Part shown: positions 48,601-58,168 of the stretch, piece after piece
Layout of the letters: the number at the start of each line of letters is the position of its first letter
Numbering within the stretch: the first letter of the stretch is position 1
Source: Cristatella mucedo
Lineage: Eukaryota; Bryozoa; Phylactolaemata; Cristatellidae
Direction of reading: 5' to 3'
Assembly: GCA_009760855.2 (NCBI GenBank)
Contig: WPIO01000007.1
Span: forward strand, 1,290,001 to 1,354,000
DNA: 64,000 nt
Notes under the pieces: model-generated
Told to the model about the DNA's origin: nothing
The model's input: only the letters and a program-made list of their open reading frames with translations
Database searches by the model: none
Position numbers and translations under genes: made by a program

Positions 48601-50740
48601 GAACAGCATAAGGTTCTGAAGCTGATACTTTTCAAGGAAAACAAGGGGAGAGCTAACGTATTTTTCTATGAGGTTCAGCATATGTAGCTTCTGGAAGGTT
48701 CCAGTACAGCTTTCTCGGCTTTTGATCCTGCTTCGGGCTCCATAATTAGACTCGTATTTCGAGATATCTTCCCACTCGTCTATTTGACCTCCATCGTTCA
48801 CGCGATAATTCATTGGAAACAAAAAGAAAGCCCAGTGAACCACTCACCATCTGCTATAGCTTCTTCGCCCTGTACAGCTTGTTTATCGGCAGCAATTGGC
48901 CGCCACGCTGGTACGAATCGGCCACGCAGGCATGCAGCAATGCTGCGAGAGGAGATTCGCGTTCGTCCGGAAGCACACCTGCCAGTGGCAGCGCCGGAAA
49001 CGACGTGGAGTGAAAGCGATCTTTTATCTTGCTGTCGCGTATCTTTCGAAGGGTACCAGGGAACGCCCACTGAGTCACACTAGAACTCCTCGTGACAGTT
49101 ACATGCCGAAAGACTTCGACGTAGGTCACTAGCGGACATACAAGGCCACAAAATACAAGCATTCCAGCAGGCTTTTCCCTTTAAATAAATGCATGAAAAT
49201 GTAGGTTAAATTAGTATTGCGATCTGGATCGTTGTCATATCGGTGGCGAGCGAGTAGACGTAATAGTAAGAGTCAACTGGTGGCCGACCAGATCAGTCTA
49301 GTTGAGCAATTGGCTTTAAAAGCTTAGCTGATTTTACAGCCTCCTTTGTATAGCGGCAGAAGAGCCGTTTCGGCTATCAGCATCACTTGCAGTAGGCAAT
49401 GAAGAATCGCTTGACAACAGGATTCGAACCCATGACCTCGGTCGCGAAGAGCCATTACATTAACTCCTGGGCTATCACTGTTTGGATTAGCGTATTTGAG
49501 CGTTTGAAAAGAAGTTGAATACCGGCAAAACCTATGGAAGTCCTTAACTGTTGCCCTACCATCAAGGCTCTAAGTGCATCAGCTATACCAAGGACGAGCG
49601 GCCGAGGGACTGAGAGTACCATGCACTACCTCCCTACCCAAATTGAGACGTACTTCTGTCAAGATTGTAGAGAACGAAACACTGCAGGCTTACCTTGGCC
49701 TCTTCGCTAGGTGCTTGAAATGTAGCCACGGCAATTGTCTGCTGGTAGACGTTACTCTGCGTGATTGCAAAAATGTTCTTGATGGCCGAGGCAGACGAGT
49801 CTCTCTGCTTGAGGTTGTAGACGTTTATAGAATCTACCGGCATCGGCTGTTTCTGTACATAGTAAGCCAGCTCGCCACCCGAGCGCTCGTTGATGGATAT
49901 TTTCTGCAAAAGATGATTGTCGAAGAGTTAGCGACAGGATCTAGAATCTAAGATTCGCTGCGAAAGAATACCCCGTAGATCTCCGGCAGCAGCGCGCCCA
50001 GCCCAACTCGCAGAAAGTCCTGCGCTGCATCTCCTCTGCGCTCCCAGTGCAAAAAGGGCTCGCCACGCGGCCACGGGTCCCTGAAAAGGCAAATGCTCGC
50101 TCGTGCTACGCTAGCTTCGTGATCGCGTTCATACTGATATCTTTACCAAGTATCTGTAGATATGAGGTCAGCACGTAGCTTCCAGCAGCTCTGCCACGAC
50201 TAAACGAGCTGCTGATTTACCCGTGTGTACAAACTTTCTGAGATAATGCTTTCATCAGCGAAGAGGCCCCGCTCCTGTCTCGGACAGATAAAGGCACTGG
50301 GAAACCCTGAAGTTCCCAATATCCCCTCAATCTGCTCAACGGACAGTTAGAGGACGCCCTACGGCCGAATGTCTAGTGGATCGGATAGTCGACCGGCCTA
50401 GACTTGAGTGCGAGTCTCCGGTTCACTAACTATGGCATCTGGCTGCCGGCTTGCCTCTAGTCGGAGACTTGATATAAGAGAATACAGAGGGAGGTGAAAG
50501 CAAGGCCACGAGGGATGGCTTGAATTTTGAACTTAATGAGCAGCAATTACATGTATATCCTAAGGACTATCCAGGTTTCTTGTACGCAAGATGACGGCAA
50601 CAGGGAAAGTGAGGTGAGTAAGTCTTTATATTCAGTAACATTAAGAGTAAAGCTTCACGTTAGCAGCAGCACGTTTAATACAAAACAGGGGAGCATATAG
50701 CAGTGCATGTGCACACAACACACACACACACACACACACG

Positions 50741-50791
<51 letters not shown>

Positions 50792-53700
50792 GCGCGCGCG
50801 AGATCGCTCGTGTTTGTCTGCGTGTGACTTTTAGACCAGTTCATTTTTACTATAACAACGGTAATAGTAATGCATTTGCACAACGCCCCATGAAAACTTA
50901 ATCTCTTTCTAGGCGCAAAAAACCATAAAGGAAGCATAACCATATGAATAGCGGAAGCATGCACAATGCCGCCAGCATGCATAATATGGTTAGTGATGAC
51001 ATGCACAATGTTAGCACTCTTGTGCAAAAAACCACGGCGCCGTCCTCGAGTCACAAGTTGCCTAAAGAATCCGAACGAATTCAGGCTGAAGTGCAGCCTG
51101 AAGTGCCCCTGCTGCATAGCGCCATCTGATGGCGGTCACGGTCTTTTTTTATCACGAGTTCCTATCAAACCACATCACGTAGTCTCGCTCCCTTATTTTA
51201 AGTGACTTGCCGAATCGGCTGTGCGTAGAGCTTCACGAGCGGCGAGTAAATGACGACAATGATGACAATACTACTACTAATAATGACAATAGGATATTCT
51301 CATAGCGCCCTATAAAAAAATCAATCTCCATCCAGGAGCTTTGCAGCTTGCTGCAAGAGGATCATTACCCATGCGGTGAGTGACATTCAAGTATCGAGCA
51401 TGCAAAAAAAAACTGTCATGCTTAGGCGAGCACGCTACAGTAAATATTAAGAGGCTCAGTGGAATCGGTTAATGTCACCCGTGACTGTAGGCTAGTAAAA
51501 TGTACTGAGTCGTGCACAGGTACGCACACAAAGCACATGGAACAAAAACAGCTGGTTTGGCCCAGTGGCTAAGGTGTTCTCCCGACCAAAGTCAGGGTGT
51601 TTGTATTATATTTGATCGCCAAGGTCATGTGCTCGAGCGCAGTGGCCGTAGGTGAAGCACCAGAATAGAGAGTAGAAACAGAATGGAAACAAGTTCTACT
51701 ATGGTGCTGTACACATGATATGTACATGCATACATACATACATACATACATACATACATACATACATACATACATACATACATACATACATACATACATA
51801 CATACATACATGCATGCATACATACATAAATACATATATATAGGAGCGTTTAATGGAGCGAAGGAAAAGCTGAACAGAACAGATGCGTCTTAGGCCAAAA
51901 CTTAAAACGTGAAAAGTGGCTGCTTGCAGCGACTGTAGAAAGGAAGCAGGTTCCAGACTTTGTGGTGCACGCGAGTTCAAAATCTCGATCACCAAAGTGT
52001 TCAATTTAGTGCGAGGGAAGGCGAGAAGACTGGATGCTAAGACGCCGATGGTTTGAGAGCCTATTCAACAAGGAACTTGCAGTTGCTGCAACCAGGCTTG
52101 TCTGTCGTGAGCGTTCCTGCTGCCTCATTACAACGCTTCTCGTCGACCTGCACTGGCTCTCCATCAAGCTGCTCATCAAAATCAAGGTTTTGCCTATCGC
52201 TTTTAGGTCTCTTAATTCTCTTGCTTCAGCCTACCTATCAGAACTACTCCTCAATCAGGCTAGGCATCGTACCACCTGCTCTTCCGCCTGAGGTCTTTTA
52301 GCTTTGCCTCGAGCCAATCTCAAATCCTTTGGAGACCGTGCGTTTCGTTCGTTTGTTTCCAAAGCCTGGAACTCTCTACCGAATGAATTCACACGTGCCC
52401 TGACGCGAACACATTTCAGCAGAAGCTAAAAACGCAATGCATATTGCCCACACAGAATTTGCTGGGTCCAAGTGAATTGTCTTTTGTGTGCTTATGCGAG
52501 CTGCCGATGTGCATGCTGTCACTAACCATATCGAAATGCTCCCTTTAAAGCATATATGCAGTATAGTGCCTGGAAAGAGATTTAAGTTGTCTTTCTGGTG
52601 ACGCTATACAAATGCATTATTACTATAATAATTGGGATCATTAGTATTTTACCGGAGGAGCAAGAAGGTTGGGTAGGTAGGCTGGAGAAAGCGAATGAAG
52701 CTACCTGTCAGCCAGACTGAGGATCTTGAAATCGATTCGATGCTCGATGTGGAGCTGGAAAAGCTCATTTAGAACTGATGCGATATGGCAGCTACGCCGT
52801 ACAAAAGCCAACCGACCAAGCAAGCTAGCGTTCCGGACGGGTGAGCGGATGGGAGGGAGCCAGACTGAGCTGTCGGGCTGCAGGCGTCGGGGCGAGCTCA
52901 CCTTCTGAGCGTCCTTCTTCTTGGCCTCCTTTTTACTTTTTGTAATTAGCACCATGTCGCTCAGTAGGAGAACGTAGACGTCGGCGAGCTTCTCTTTGTC
53001 TACAATATTTCGTACGCTACAATCCTGTCCCACGATGCAAACGGGGCGCGAAGATGGAGGCGAGTCCGTTCTGTCTAAAAATTAGTGTGGGTGCTATTCG
53101 CCGCTGCAGTGTTGAGCTACTGGCGGCATACCAGCGTACATTGGTGCTGCACCTGCCTACAGTGGCTAGCCATAGTACAAGATTCAGATGGCACATGCCT
53201 TCGTCATGAGTCGGCTGAGAATAGCACCGTTAGGAGCGCTGCTTTTGCGGCCTAAGTTCTGTCCGAACGTGCAAGCCGCTGTTACCGCGTTTGTTGCAGG
53301 TGCTACCAGCGATGCTGCCGGCCGAGTACGTAGGGCCAGGCGCCTGATTTAAGGGCTCACCTCCCTGAAGCAGCTGCAGCGGTCCTTCGTAGATCAGCTC
53401 TCTTCTTTGGTCGGCGAGGTCAACCTCTCGAGGCTCGTCGTGGATGATGTCCCGCAGGAACTGCAACAGCGTCCGACGGTACTTCTTATTTCCCAATATT
53501 CAGCCAATGAATGCTTCCGGCGCGCTTGCGCTAGCTCCGCTCGTGCAGCTGCCTGCACCTGCTGGCCTGTCTCGCGAGCGTCGACACGCGGGGGGGGGGG
53601 GTGCTCGAGGACGGCTAGAGAGCTTGAACGCCCGGCGCGCCACAGCCGCCGTCGGCAATGGCACGCCGGGAGACTCGGGAAGCAGGGCCGGCTGCGAGGG

Positions 53701-56700
53701 TGGGAGTCGCACTCAGACCTCGGGAACGTAAGCCTTCGGGTCAAGGTCGGTGACAGTCGGCCAAACGAGAAGTTTCTGCAGCTCCCGCAGTCTTTCCATG
53801 GGCTTGAGCTCTTCCATTTTATCATCGATGAGACCTAAGCAGGCGTAGATTACTATTTAGGCGGTAAAAAACAGCTAAAGTGTGGCATGGATAGCACCAG
53901 TACATACAAAACTTCTGTACTCTCGTTGTACGCATAGAAATTATAAAAAAAACTTTTTGTGCGGTCCCTAATGTATAATCTAAGGTAGCTATGCATATTT
54001 TTCGCCGGATGCACGTAGAGAGAAAGGCAGATGGTCAGTTGCTAGGCATTAGCATTCATTACCCGTTAGAATAGCTGCTTTTTCCAAGCCAAACGGGGTC
54101 GCAGGTTCAGAACGAGGAAATAAATCGCGTGAGACAGAAAACGTTAAATAGCATACTCAAACCTAGGACGGCTAGCAAATTACTCCCCAATGTTTAGCCT
54201 TGACATGCTCAATCCCTTCTGGTAGAACCTTTTCCGGCTTGCGAAGTAAATGAAGGACATAGTGGCAACGCGGCATTCTAATTGCTCGCTTACTGCTTGC
54301 ACGTTTGCTGTGTTATCACATATGGCAATATCACACACAACAGAAAGTAATCCGTTTGTCATTGAAAGTAATCAGGTTTGATCCACAATTCTGATTAATT
54401 TAAAGAAATCAGTCATTACGGTGGATCAAACATCTATAAAATACAAGTACAAAACAGAAAATTTACCCGACGGGTGTAAGCTCGAGCTGCAGCACTGCAA
54501 GTTCGAGGGGCAGCAGCCGCCATCCACTTAGGTGTCGCTGAGTACTCGGCCTTACCTTATTCAGAACAACTCGTGGCACAAAATACGAAAAGTCCTTTTT
54601 AAAAATCAGGCATCGTAAACAAACTGCATACAATTTTTTTTGGCACTCGGTAACACCGAATTCGTGGTTTACTGTCATCACACTTTCTTATGTCCATGGA
54701 TAGATACAGCGTACTGCAAATGCATTTTAGCAACACGAACCTTTCGCAAAAAGAATTTTCTTTTCTATTTTTCTGCTTATGTTTAGGCTTCTGGAGCTAA
54801 TTCCGAATTTAAAAGTAAAACCAACATTTCGCGCCTTGCAGCCCCATCGAGTGCCGGTCGACGGCAGCTGAGTCGAGTCAACTCTCTCAGCTAACCGAGC
54901 GAGCTGTCCGAGCGAGCCGGACGTGCTTTATTAAGGCACCTCTCAAGACTGCGGGAGCCGGCTACGGCCCGCCGCCACCGGATGCAAAGACGCAACAAAA
55001 TATGCCAATGAAAGGTTAGCCCTCGCAAAGGGCACTCGGCCGGTCAAGACCCCGGGAAAGGCGTATGAATGCAGTTGGCTTTTTCGGGTCTTCCTGTGGG
55101 CTGTCCCAATTACGGAGGAGAGGAGTTTCCTCCACTTTATACGGAGCCCTGATTTAGCCCTGGGCTAAGGCGCTGGCCGAGGTCGTGAGCTCCAGCCCTG
55201 CGACCATATGTAAAGCGTCTGGATAAAGCAACCAAATGGCCAAAACTTTTTGGCGACACGCCTGCGTGCAATGCGAATCCCAGAGTGCTGAGTTAATGTC
55301 CACAGTTTTTACTCACCCGTACCATTTTTCGCCGATTCCATCAGTCGCACTTCCTTTTCTAAATGTCATTTGCTGTTACGCACCTACTTGACATATTTGT
55401 TGACACTGCTACGGTTGTCCTCTAGCTAATTTTACTACTTCGGGCCGAAAAGGCAGCGCCGCCAGAGAGTCCAGGGCTTCCATTCCGACACCCTTGGTAT
55501 TCACAGACTCACAAAAAAAGCATTGCATACTCAGGATCCCCGTGATAACGGGAAGCCGCTGAAACTGCAGAGGTTCCAGCTAAATCAGCCGGATTATGAC
55601 TGATTATCATTATTCAGGACTATGCAATAATCTATGGCCGAGGCATTATAAAAAGGCGGCACCACGAGATAGGCAGGCAGTTGGGATTTCAGACTCGGCA
55701 TTGGCATCAGAGCCGAATTGAGCCCTAGGCCACAGAGCCTCTGGGGTACTTGATCGAAGCTCGCGAGCAGCTGTAACCGTGCACTGTCGAATAAAAGTAA
55801 TACATTTGTATATCACCCTCAGAGATCTTCTGGGCACTTCATATTTGCAGCAAAGGAAGCGGGATCGAATGGTTAGTGGTAGCATGCTCAACGACAACAA
55901 GCATAACATGGTTACAGGTGACATGCACAGGGACAGCATGCAAGTATGGTTAGTGGCAGCATACACGGTGTCAGCACGCATAAGTACATAAAGGTCAAAT
56001 CACATGGACCCACTAAATGCTGTCGTAATTAAATGCGTTTTTAGCTTCTTTTTAAATGTCGTCAAGTCAGGGAATGTCGTGACGTCAGTCGGAAGCGAGT
56101 TCCACGCTTTGGGAGCACACGAACTAAAGGCATGGTCCCCAAAGAATTTGAGGTTCGTACGAGGTCTTAGTAAACGGTTAGATTCCGCAAAGCGGGTGGT
56201 GCATTGCTTAGCCTGGAGGGGGGAGTAGATTTGATAGGTAGGATGGAGCCAAAAATGAGTGGACCCTAAAAGTGAGTGACAGAAGCTTGCAGTCAATGCA
56301 CTGCTTGACTGCGAGCCATTGTAGTTCGGCGAGAGTTGGTGTGGTGTTGCAACTGCGACGCTCACGACAGACAAGCCTAGCTGCAGAGTTTTGAACCAAC
56401 TTTAAGCGCCTGATTGCTCAGGCCGGTAGACCAGCAACCAGCATTACAGAAGTCAAGAAGGGATGTAAAAAATACGCGGATCAATTTAGATTTAGTATCC
56501 TTGTCTAAGCTAGCCCGAATTTTAGCAATGTTATGTTGCTGAAAGTAGGCAGGCTTGACTGCGGAGCTGATATGGTCGCCTAATGAAACGTCACTTTGGC
56601 ACAGGATACCTAGATTTTGTGCACATTCAGCAGGAGATGTGCTGACGAAGCCGATTGTGAGCGTTAGTTTTTCCCATTTCTGAATCAAATTTTGTTTAAA

Positions 56701-58168
56701 TTTAACTGGTAAGATGGTTTTATCATCATTCAATTTAAGAAAGTTTGCTGCCATCCATATGCGGATGGCAGCAATACAAACGACAAGGGAGTTGAGAGAA
56801 TTCGTCGTACTGGATGGCTTGGAGTGATCAAATCAAAGGTAAAACTGAGTGTCGTGTGCAGAGAAGTGAAAGCCTTGATTGTACTTGGCGATCACATCGG
56901 AAAGAGGGAGAGTACAAACTATGAAATAAAGCCGACCGAGCACATAGCCCTGAGGTACCTCATACTTCAGAGGTTCCTCTGGTAATTTATTTCCATTCAT
57001 ATCAATACTCTGGAGTCTTCCGCTGACATAGGACTTAAACCATTGCAGTACAACACCAGTGATGTTCAGGTAAGATGAGAGGCGCTCGAGAAAGACTTGG
57101 TGATCGATAGAATCAAAAGCTGCCGAAAGATCAAGTAAAACCAGCAGAGAGACTCTACCTAAGTCTTCATTCCTAAAAGAGTCGTCATACACCCGAAGCA
57201 ATACTGAGTGTGGAGTGATTAGCTCTAAAACTAGACTGGAACTTACTGGCTAGGTGTGAAGTTTCAATATATGAATTTAGCTGGTCTGCCATGACTTGTT
57301 CCAATGTCTTTGATAGGAATGGTAGACGGGAGACTGGGTGGAAGTTGCTCAAGTTGTCTTGGTCCAGTGTTCCTTTCTTGAGTAGTGGCCTGACTACAGC
57401 CTTTTAGAAAGGTGCTGAGACATTATAAATAGACTTGCCTACGTTATAGATCCGGATCTAATATATTGTCCATGGCGCAAAGTTCAAGCGTCGCCGGTAT
57501 TCGTAGCGCACCGACTGAGACTAGCACCGATACGAGCGCCGTGTTTTCGGGCTAGTTCTGAAAGGACGTGGAAGCCGCAGACCTCATTTGTAACAGCACC
57601 ACCGTCACGGCGAGCTTACTTACGTAGTGAGGTCTCCACTTTCTCCAAGGCGGCGCTGAGCGCGGCTTTCTCGCCGGCCTGCTTTGTCCGCCTGCACACG
57701 TTCTTAAGAATGATAGGTAGCCGAGTCCAATGGTGCATGGGCGCTACGAGCAAGTCCTTCAGTCTGAGGCGATTGCAGCGAGCGTCTTCAATGCAGAACT
57801 GCAAGTGACACGACACAGCGAGTCAGAACGAGACGTCGCAAGATGTTCGCGTCGCGAGCAGCCCAGCCATCTGCAAGCTGAGGCGATGGGCGTGCACGGA
57901 GACTGGTTCGAACCGATTCGGAGGATGGCGTGAGGGAGAGGAGCGAACTTACGCTCTCGTAGAAAAGAAAGTCAGGCACGGACTCTCTGAGAGAGGTCAG
58001 GTAGCTGACGGCGCCTTTGTACTTTAGCACGTACTCCTCGTAGGCCTCACCATTGTGCGAATTCAGCACCATCTTTTCTAGGCAAGCGACGAGATCGTCC
58101 ATGCTACAGAAGCCGGTCTTCGACGAGCGCAGTGACTGCACGAAGTCGTGACAGAACGCATAGCTTAT
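42590..58168 (-). CDS. Dbl-family RhoGEF, DH-PH, PLEKHG-like; 3' seven exons
   Basis: Guanine-nucleotide exchange factor for Rho GTPases by domain content. Exons: 57953-58168, 57624-57798, 53719-53834, 53361-53460, 52902-53074, 49694-49903, 42590-43162. All junctions are in phase without stops, 520 codons plus stop. The order is second half of the DH domain (ISYAFCHDF...; RLRLKDLLVAPMHHWTRLPI, the conserved DLL..P..R-like helix with MHHW), DH-PH linker (LVWPTVTDLDPKAYVPE), PH domain (LIYEGPLQLL...DVYVLLLSDMVLITKSKK...AIKNIFAITQ...TFQAPSEEAK|MQWLESFNQA), then a tail of about 175 residues. The linker wording recalls the PLEKHG group; the exact paralogue is uncertain. The N-terminal DH half (CR1) was not found up to the right edge. 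The exon 3 donor GTCTGA is unusual. Confidence 0.88.
43265..43588. mobile_element. Possible hAT-like MITE upstream of the last RhoGEF exon
   Basis: The right end CCTGGCTCCGCCACTG mirrors the CAGTGGCGGAGC start of the 41.3-kb element. The left side AGCGGCGGGCGGGGGG...CATTTGCCCCGTGCC looks like a degraded counterpart. Boundaries approximate. Confidence 0.4.
43660..43705. repeat. (AT)n simple repeat
   Basis: ATACGCATATATATACATAT followed by ATATATATATATATGTATAT. Confidence 0.85.
43715..43792 (-). mobile_element. LINE-A/SINE-A tail
   Basis: TAGCACCTTTAGAGAACTTT, TCTCTTTCTAAGCACTTTAC and ATTTGCT on the plus strand are the terminal hairpin in reverse. Confidence 0.65.
43856..44067 (+). mobile_element. 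SINE-B copy 3
   Basis: GCCGTAATGGCACATTAGGT, GCGGTTGCTTTTCATGACGT, a B-box-like GGGTTTGAGTCC, GGTGGGCGATCC, then GAGGCCGTTAAATCAGCTAA. Preceded by a (GT)n run. Confidence 0.75.
44180..44985 (+). mobile_element. LINE-A RT copy
   Basis: LLALLDLSAEFGTIDSQVLL-like sequence, then APLVLQWFRFYLSGRLLSI, EKPLKYGMPKGYKPGPLLFT, MYTIPVADLIAKRNLGFYL. The YADDTQLYL position is disrupted by a stop and NYTQLYLCFDPSQ. It ends near SARLVCHEH-coding sequence without a tail. Confidence 0.78.
45285..45385 (-). mobile_element. SINE-A copy
   Basis: On the plus strand, ATCGCCCTAAGAGAACTTCA (tail in reverse) is followed by CACAAATGCAACTCGGCTCG and AGCCCTCGACCATTATG, the reverse of a B box (GAGGGCTCGAGCC). Confidence 0.55.
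45386..45600 (+). mobile_element. LINE-A 3' end with intact tail
   Basis: GCTGCCACTAACCACACTTG, AAGCGCCTAGAAAGAGATTG and GTTCTCTGAAGGCTC, with a long (ATT)n end at 45574-45599. Tail-to-tail with the preceding minus copy's flank. Confidence 0.75.
46226..46412 (+). mobile_element. SINE-B copy 4, best preserved
   Basis: GTGCCGTAATGGCTCACTAG (A-box region) and GGTTCGAATCC (perfect B box at about 46288-46298). GGTGGGCGATCCTTTATCG, AGCCGTAAAGGCTCTTCTG and AATGAGGCTGTTAAATCAGC follow, then a T-rich end. Both pol III promoter boxes look intact. Confidence 0.82.
46668..46840 (+). mobile_element. SINE-B copy 5
   Basis: Same order as copy 4, in the same orientation 250 bp downstream: GTCGCACTAGGTTAGGTGG, GGTTCGAATCC, GGTGGGCGATCCTTTATTG and GAGGCAGTTAAATAAGCTAG. 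Confidence 0.8.
46850..49315. other. RhoGEF intron, middle part; unassigned
   Basis: No supported exon. A minus-strand open frame at 48592-48843 (DEWEDISKYESNYGARSRIK...) is compositionally plausible but matches nothing I know and is not needed for phase. Confidence 0.35.
49320..49492 (-). mobile_element. SINE-B copy 6
   Basis: AAGCTTAGCTGATTTTACAG, TGTATAGCGGCAGAAGAGCC, AGGATTCGAACCCATGACCT and CTGGGCTATCAC on the plus strand; reverse complement of SINE-B with its B box. Within the last RhoGEF intron, about 200 bp from exon f. Confidence 0.78.
49694..49903 (-). CDS. RhoGEF exon f: PH domain, later strands
   Basis: 70 codons, phase 0: PMPVDSINVYNLKQRDSSAS, AIKNIFAITQSNVYQQTIAV, then ATFQAPSEEAK, leading into the PH C-terminal helix. 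The donor is GTAAGC. Confidence 0.9.
50700..50802. repeat. (CA)n / (CG)n microsatellite
   Basis: ACACAC runs with CGCACGCAC interruptions, ending CGCGCGCGCGCG. Confidence 0.95.
50865..51040 (-). mobile_element. LINE-A 3' end, degraded
   Basis: GCACAACGCCCCATGAAAAC, TTAATCTCTTTCTAGGCGC and GATGACATGCACAATG: tail and 3' UTR in reverse. Confidence 0.55.
51290..51350 (-). mobile_element. LINE-A/SINE-A tail, degraded
   Basis: CTCATAGCGCCCTATAAAAA and ATCTCCATCCAGGAGCTTTG on the plus strand. Preceded by TACTACTAATAATGACAATA. Confidence 0.45.
51545..51700 (+). mobile_element. SINE-A copy with recognisable A and B boxes
   Basis: GCTGGTTTGGCCCAGTGGCT (tRNA-like start, A box) and GGTCATGTGCTCGAGCGC (B box) are followed by GTAGGTGAAGCACC and AGAATAGAGAG, a decayed LINE-A tail. 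An insertion of about 30 bp lies between the boxes. Confidence 0.6.
51728..51840. repeat. (CATA)n microsatellite
   Basis: About 110 bp of CATA units with a GCATGCATA interruption near 51811. Confidence 0.95.
52030..52645 (+). mobile_element. LINE-A 3' end
   Basis: TRLVCRERSCCLITTLLVDL, HWLSIKLLIKIKVLPIAFRS, then a SFVSKAWNSL-like C terminus. Tail: AGTGCCTGGAAAGAGATTTA, GTTGTCTTTCTGGTGACGC and ATTATTACTATAATAAT. It ends about 255 bp before RhoGEF exon e. Confidence 0.75.
52902..53074 (-). CDS. RhoGEF exon e: PH domain
   Basis: 173 nt: RTDSPPSSRPVCIVGQDCSV, then KLADVYVLLLSDMVLITKSK and KEAKKKDAQK. VYVLLLSDMVLITK is the PH beta3-beta4 core. Confidence 0.9.
53361..53460 (-). CDS. RhoGEF exon d: start of PH domain
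   Basis: 100 nt: FLRDIIHDEPREVDLADQRR, then ELIYEGPLQLLQG. The LIYEGPL strand opens the PH domain. Confidence 0.88.
53719..53834 (-). CDS. RhoGEF exon c: DH-PH linker
   Basis: 116 nt: LIDDKMEELKPMERLRELQK, then LLVWPTVTDLDPKAYVPE. The donor would be GTCTGA; reading on gives an immediate stop, and the next exon starts exactly in phase with FLRDII. Confidence 0.85.
53835..55140. other. RhoGEF intron between exons b and c, left part; unassigned
   Basis: No exon or named repeat recognised. The 54,840-55,140 portion is GC-richer. Confidence 0.35.
55148..55240 (+). mobile_element. SINE-A copy, tail truncated
   Basis: GATTTAGCCCTGGGCTAAGG (A-box region), GAGGTCGTGAGCTCCAGCCC (B-box-like), then CATATGTAAAGCGTCTGGAT, the first half of the LINE-A tail only. 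Confidence 0.55.
55780..57430 (-). mobile_element. LINE-A, most complete copy (RT to 3' end)
   Basis: 1.65 kb. From 57430 downward it encodes KTLEQVMADQLNSYI, then VSLLVLLDLSAAFDSIDH, GVVLQWFKSYVSGRLQSI, PLKYEVPQGYVLGRLYFI and GFHFSAHDTQFYL (catalytic YADD reads SAHD). Next come ANFLKLNDDKTILPVKF, DVSLGDHISSAVKPAYF, SAARLVCRERRSC, FSSCAPKAWNSLP and TFKKKLKTHLITTAFSGSM, then 3' UTR and tail. A few frameshifts and RT substitutions make it inactive. It fills most of the intron between RhoGEF exons b and c. Its order places LINE-A in the L2/CR1 group of non-LTR elements. Confidence 0.85.
57624..57798 (-). CDS. RhoGEF exon b: DH core helix
   Basis: 175 nt: FCIEDARCNRLRLKDLLVAP, MHHWTRLPIILKNVCRRTKQ, then AALSAALEKVETSL. 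The LKDLLVAP..R..RLPI pattern is the most conserved DH region. Confidence 0.9.
57953..58168 (-). CDS. RhoGEF exon a: middle of DH domain
   Basis: 72 codons, phase 0. It includes ISYAFCHDFVQSLRSSKTGF and EAYEEYVLKYKGAVSYLTSL. The acceptor TCTTTCCAG is strong; the exon before it was not identified. Confidence 0.8.

Noticed and set aside
49968-50085. Minus-strand frame DPWPRGEPFLHWERRGDAAQ... after TTTTCAG, considered as a RhoGEF exon
   Set aside because: Its phase does not fit between exons e and f, which join each other directly in phase 0 and give a continuous PH domain.
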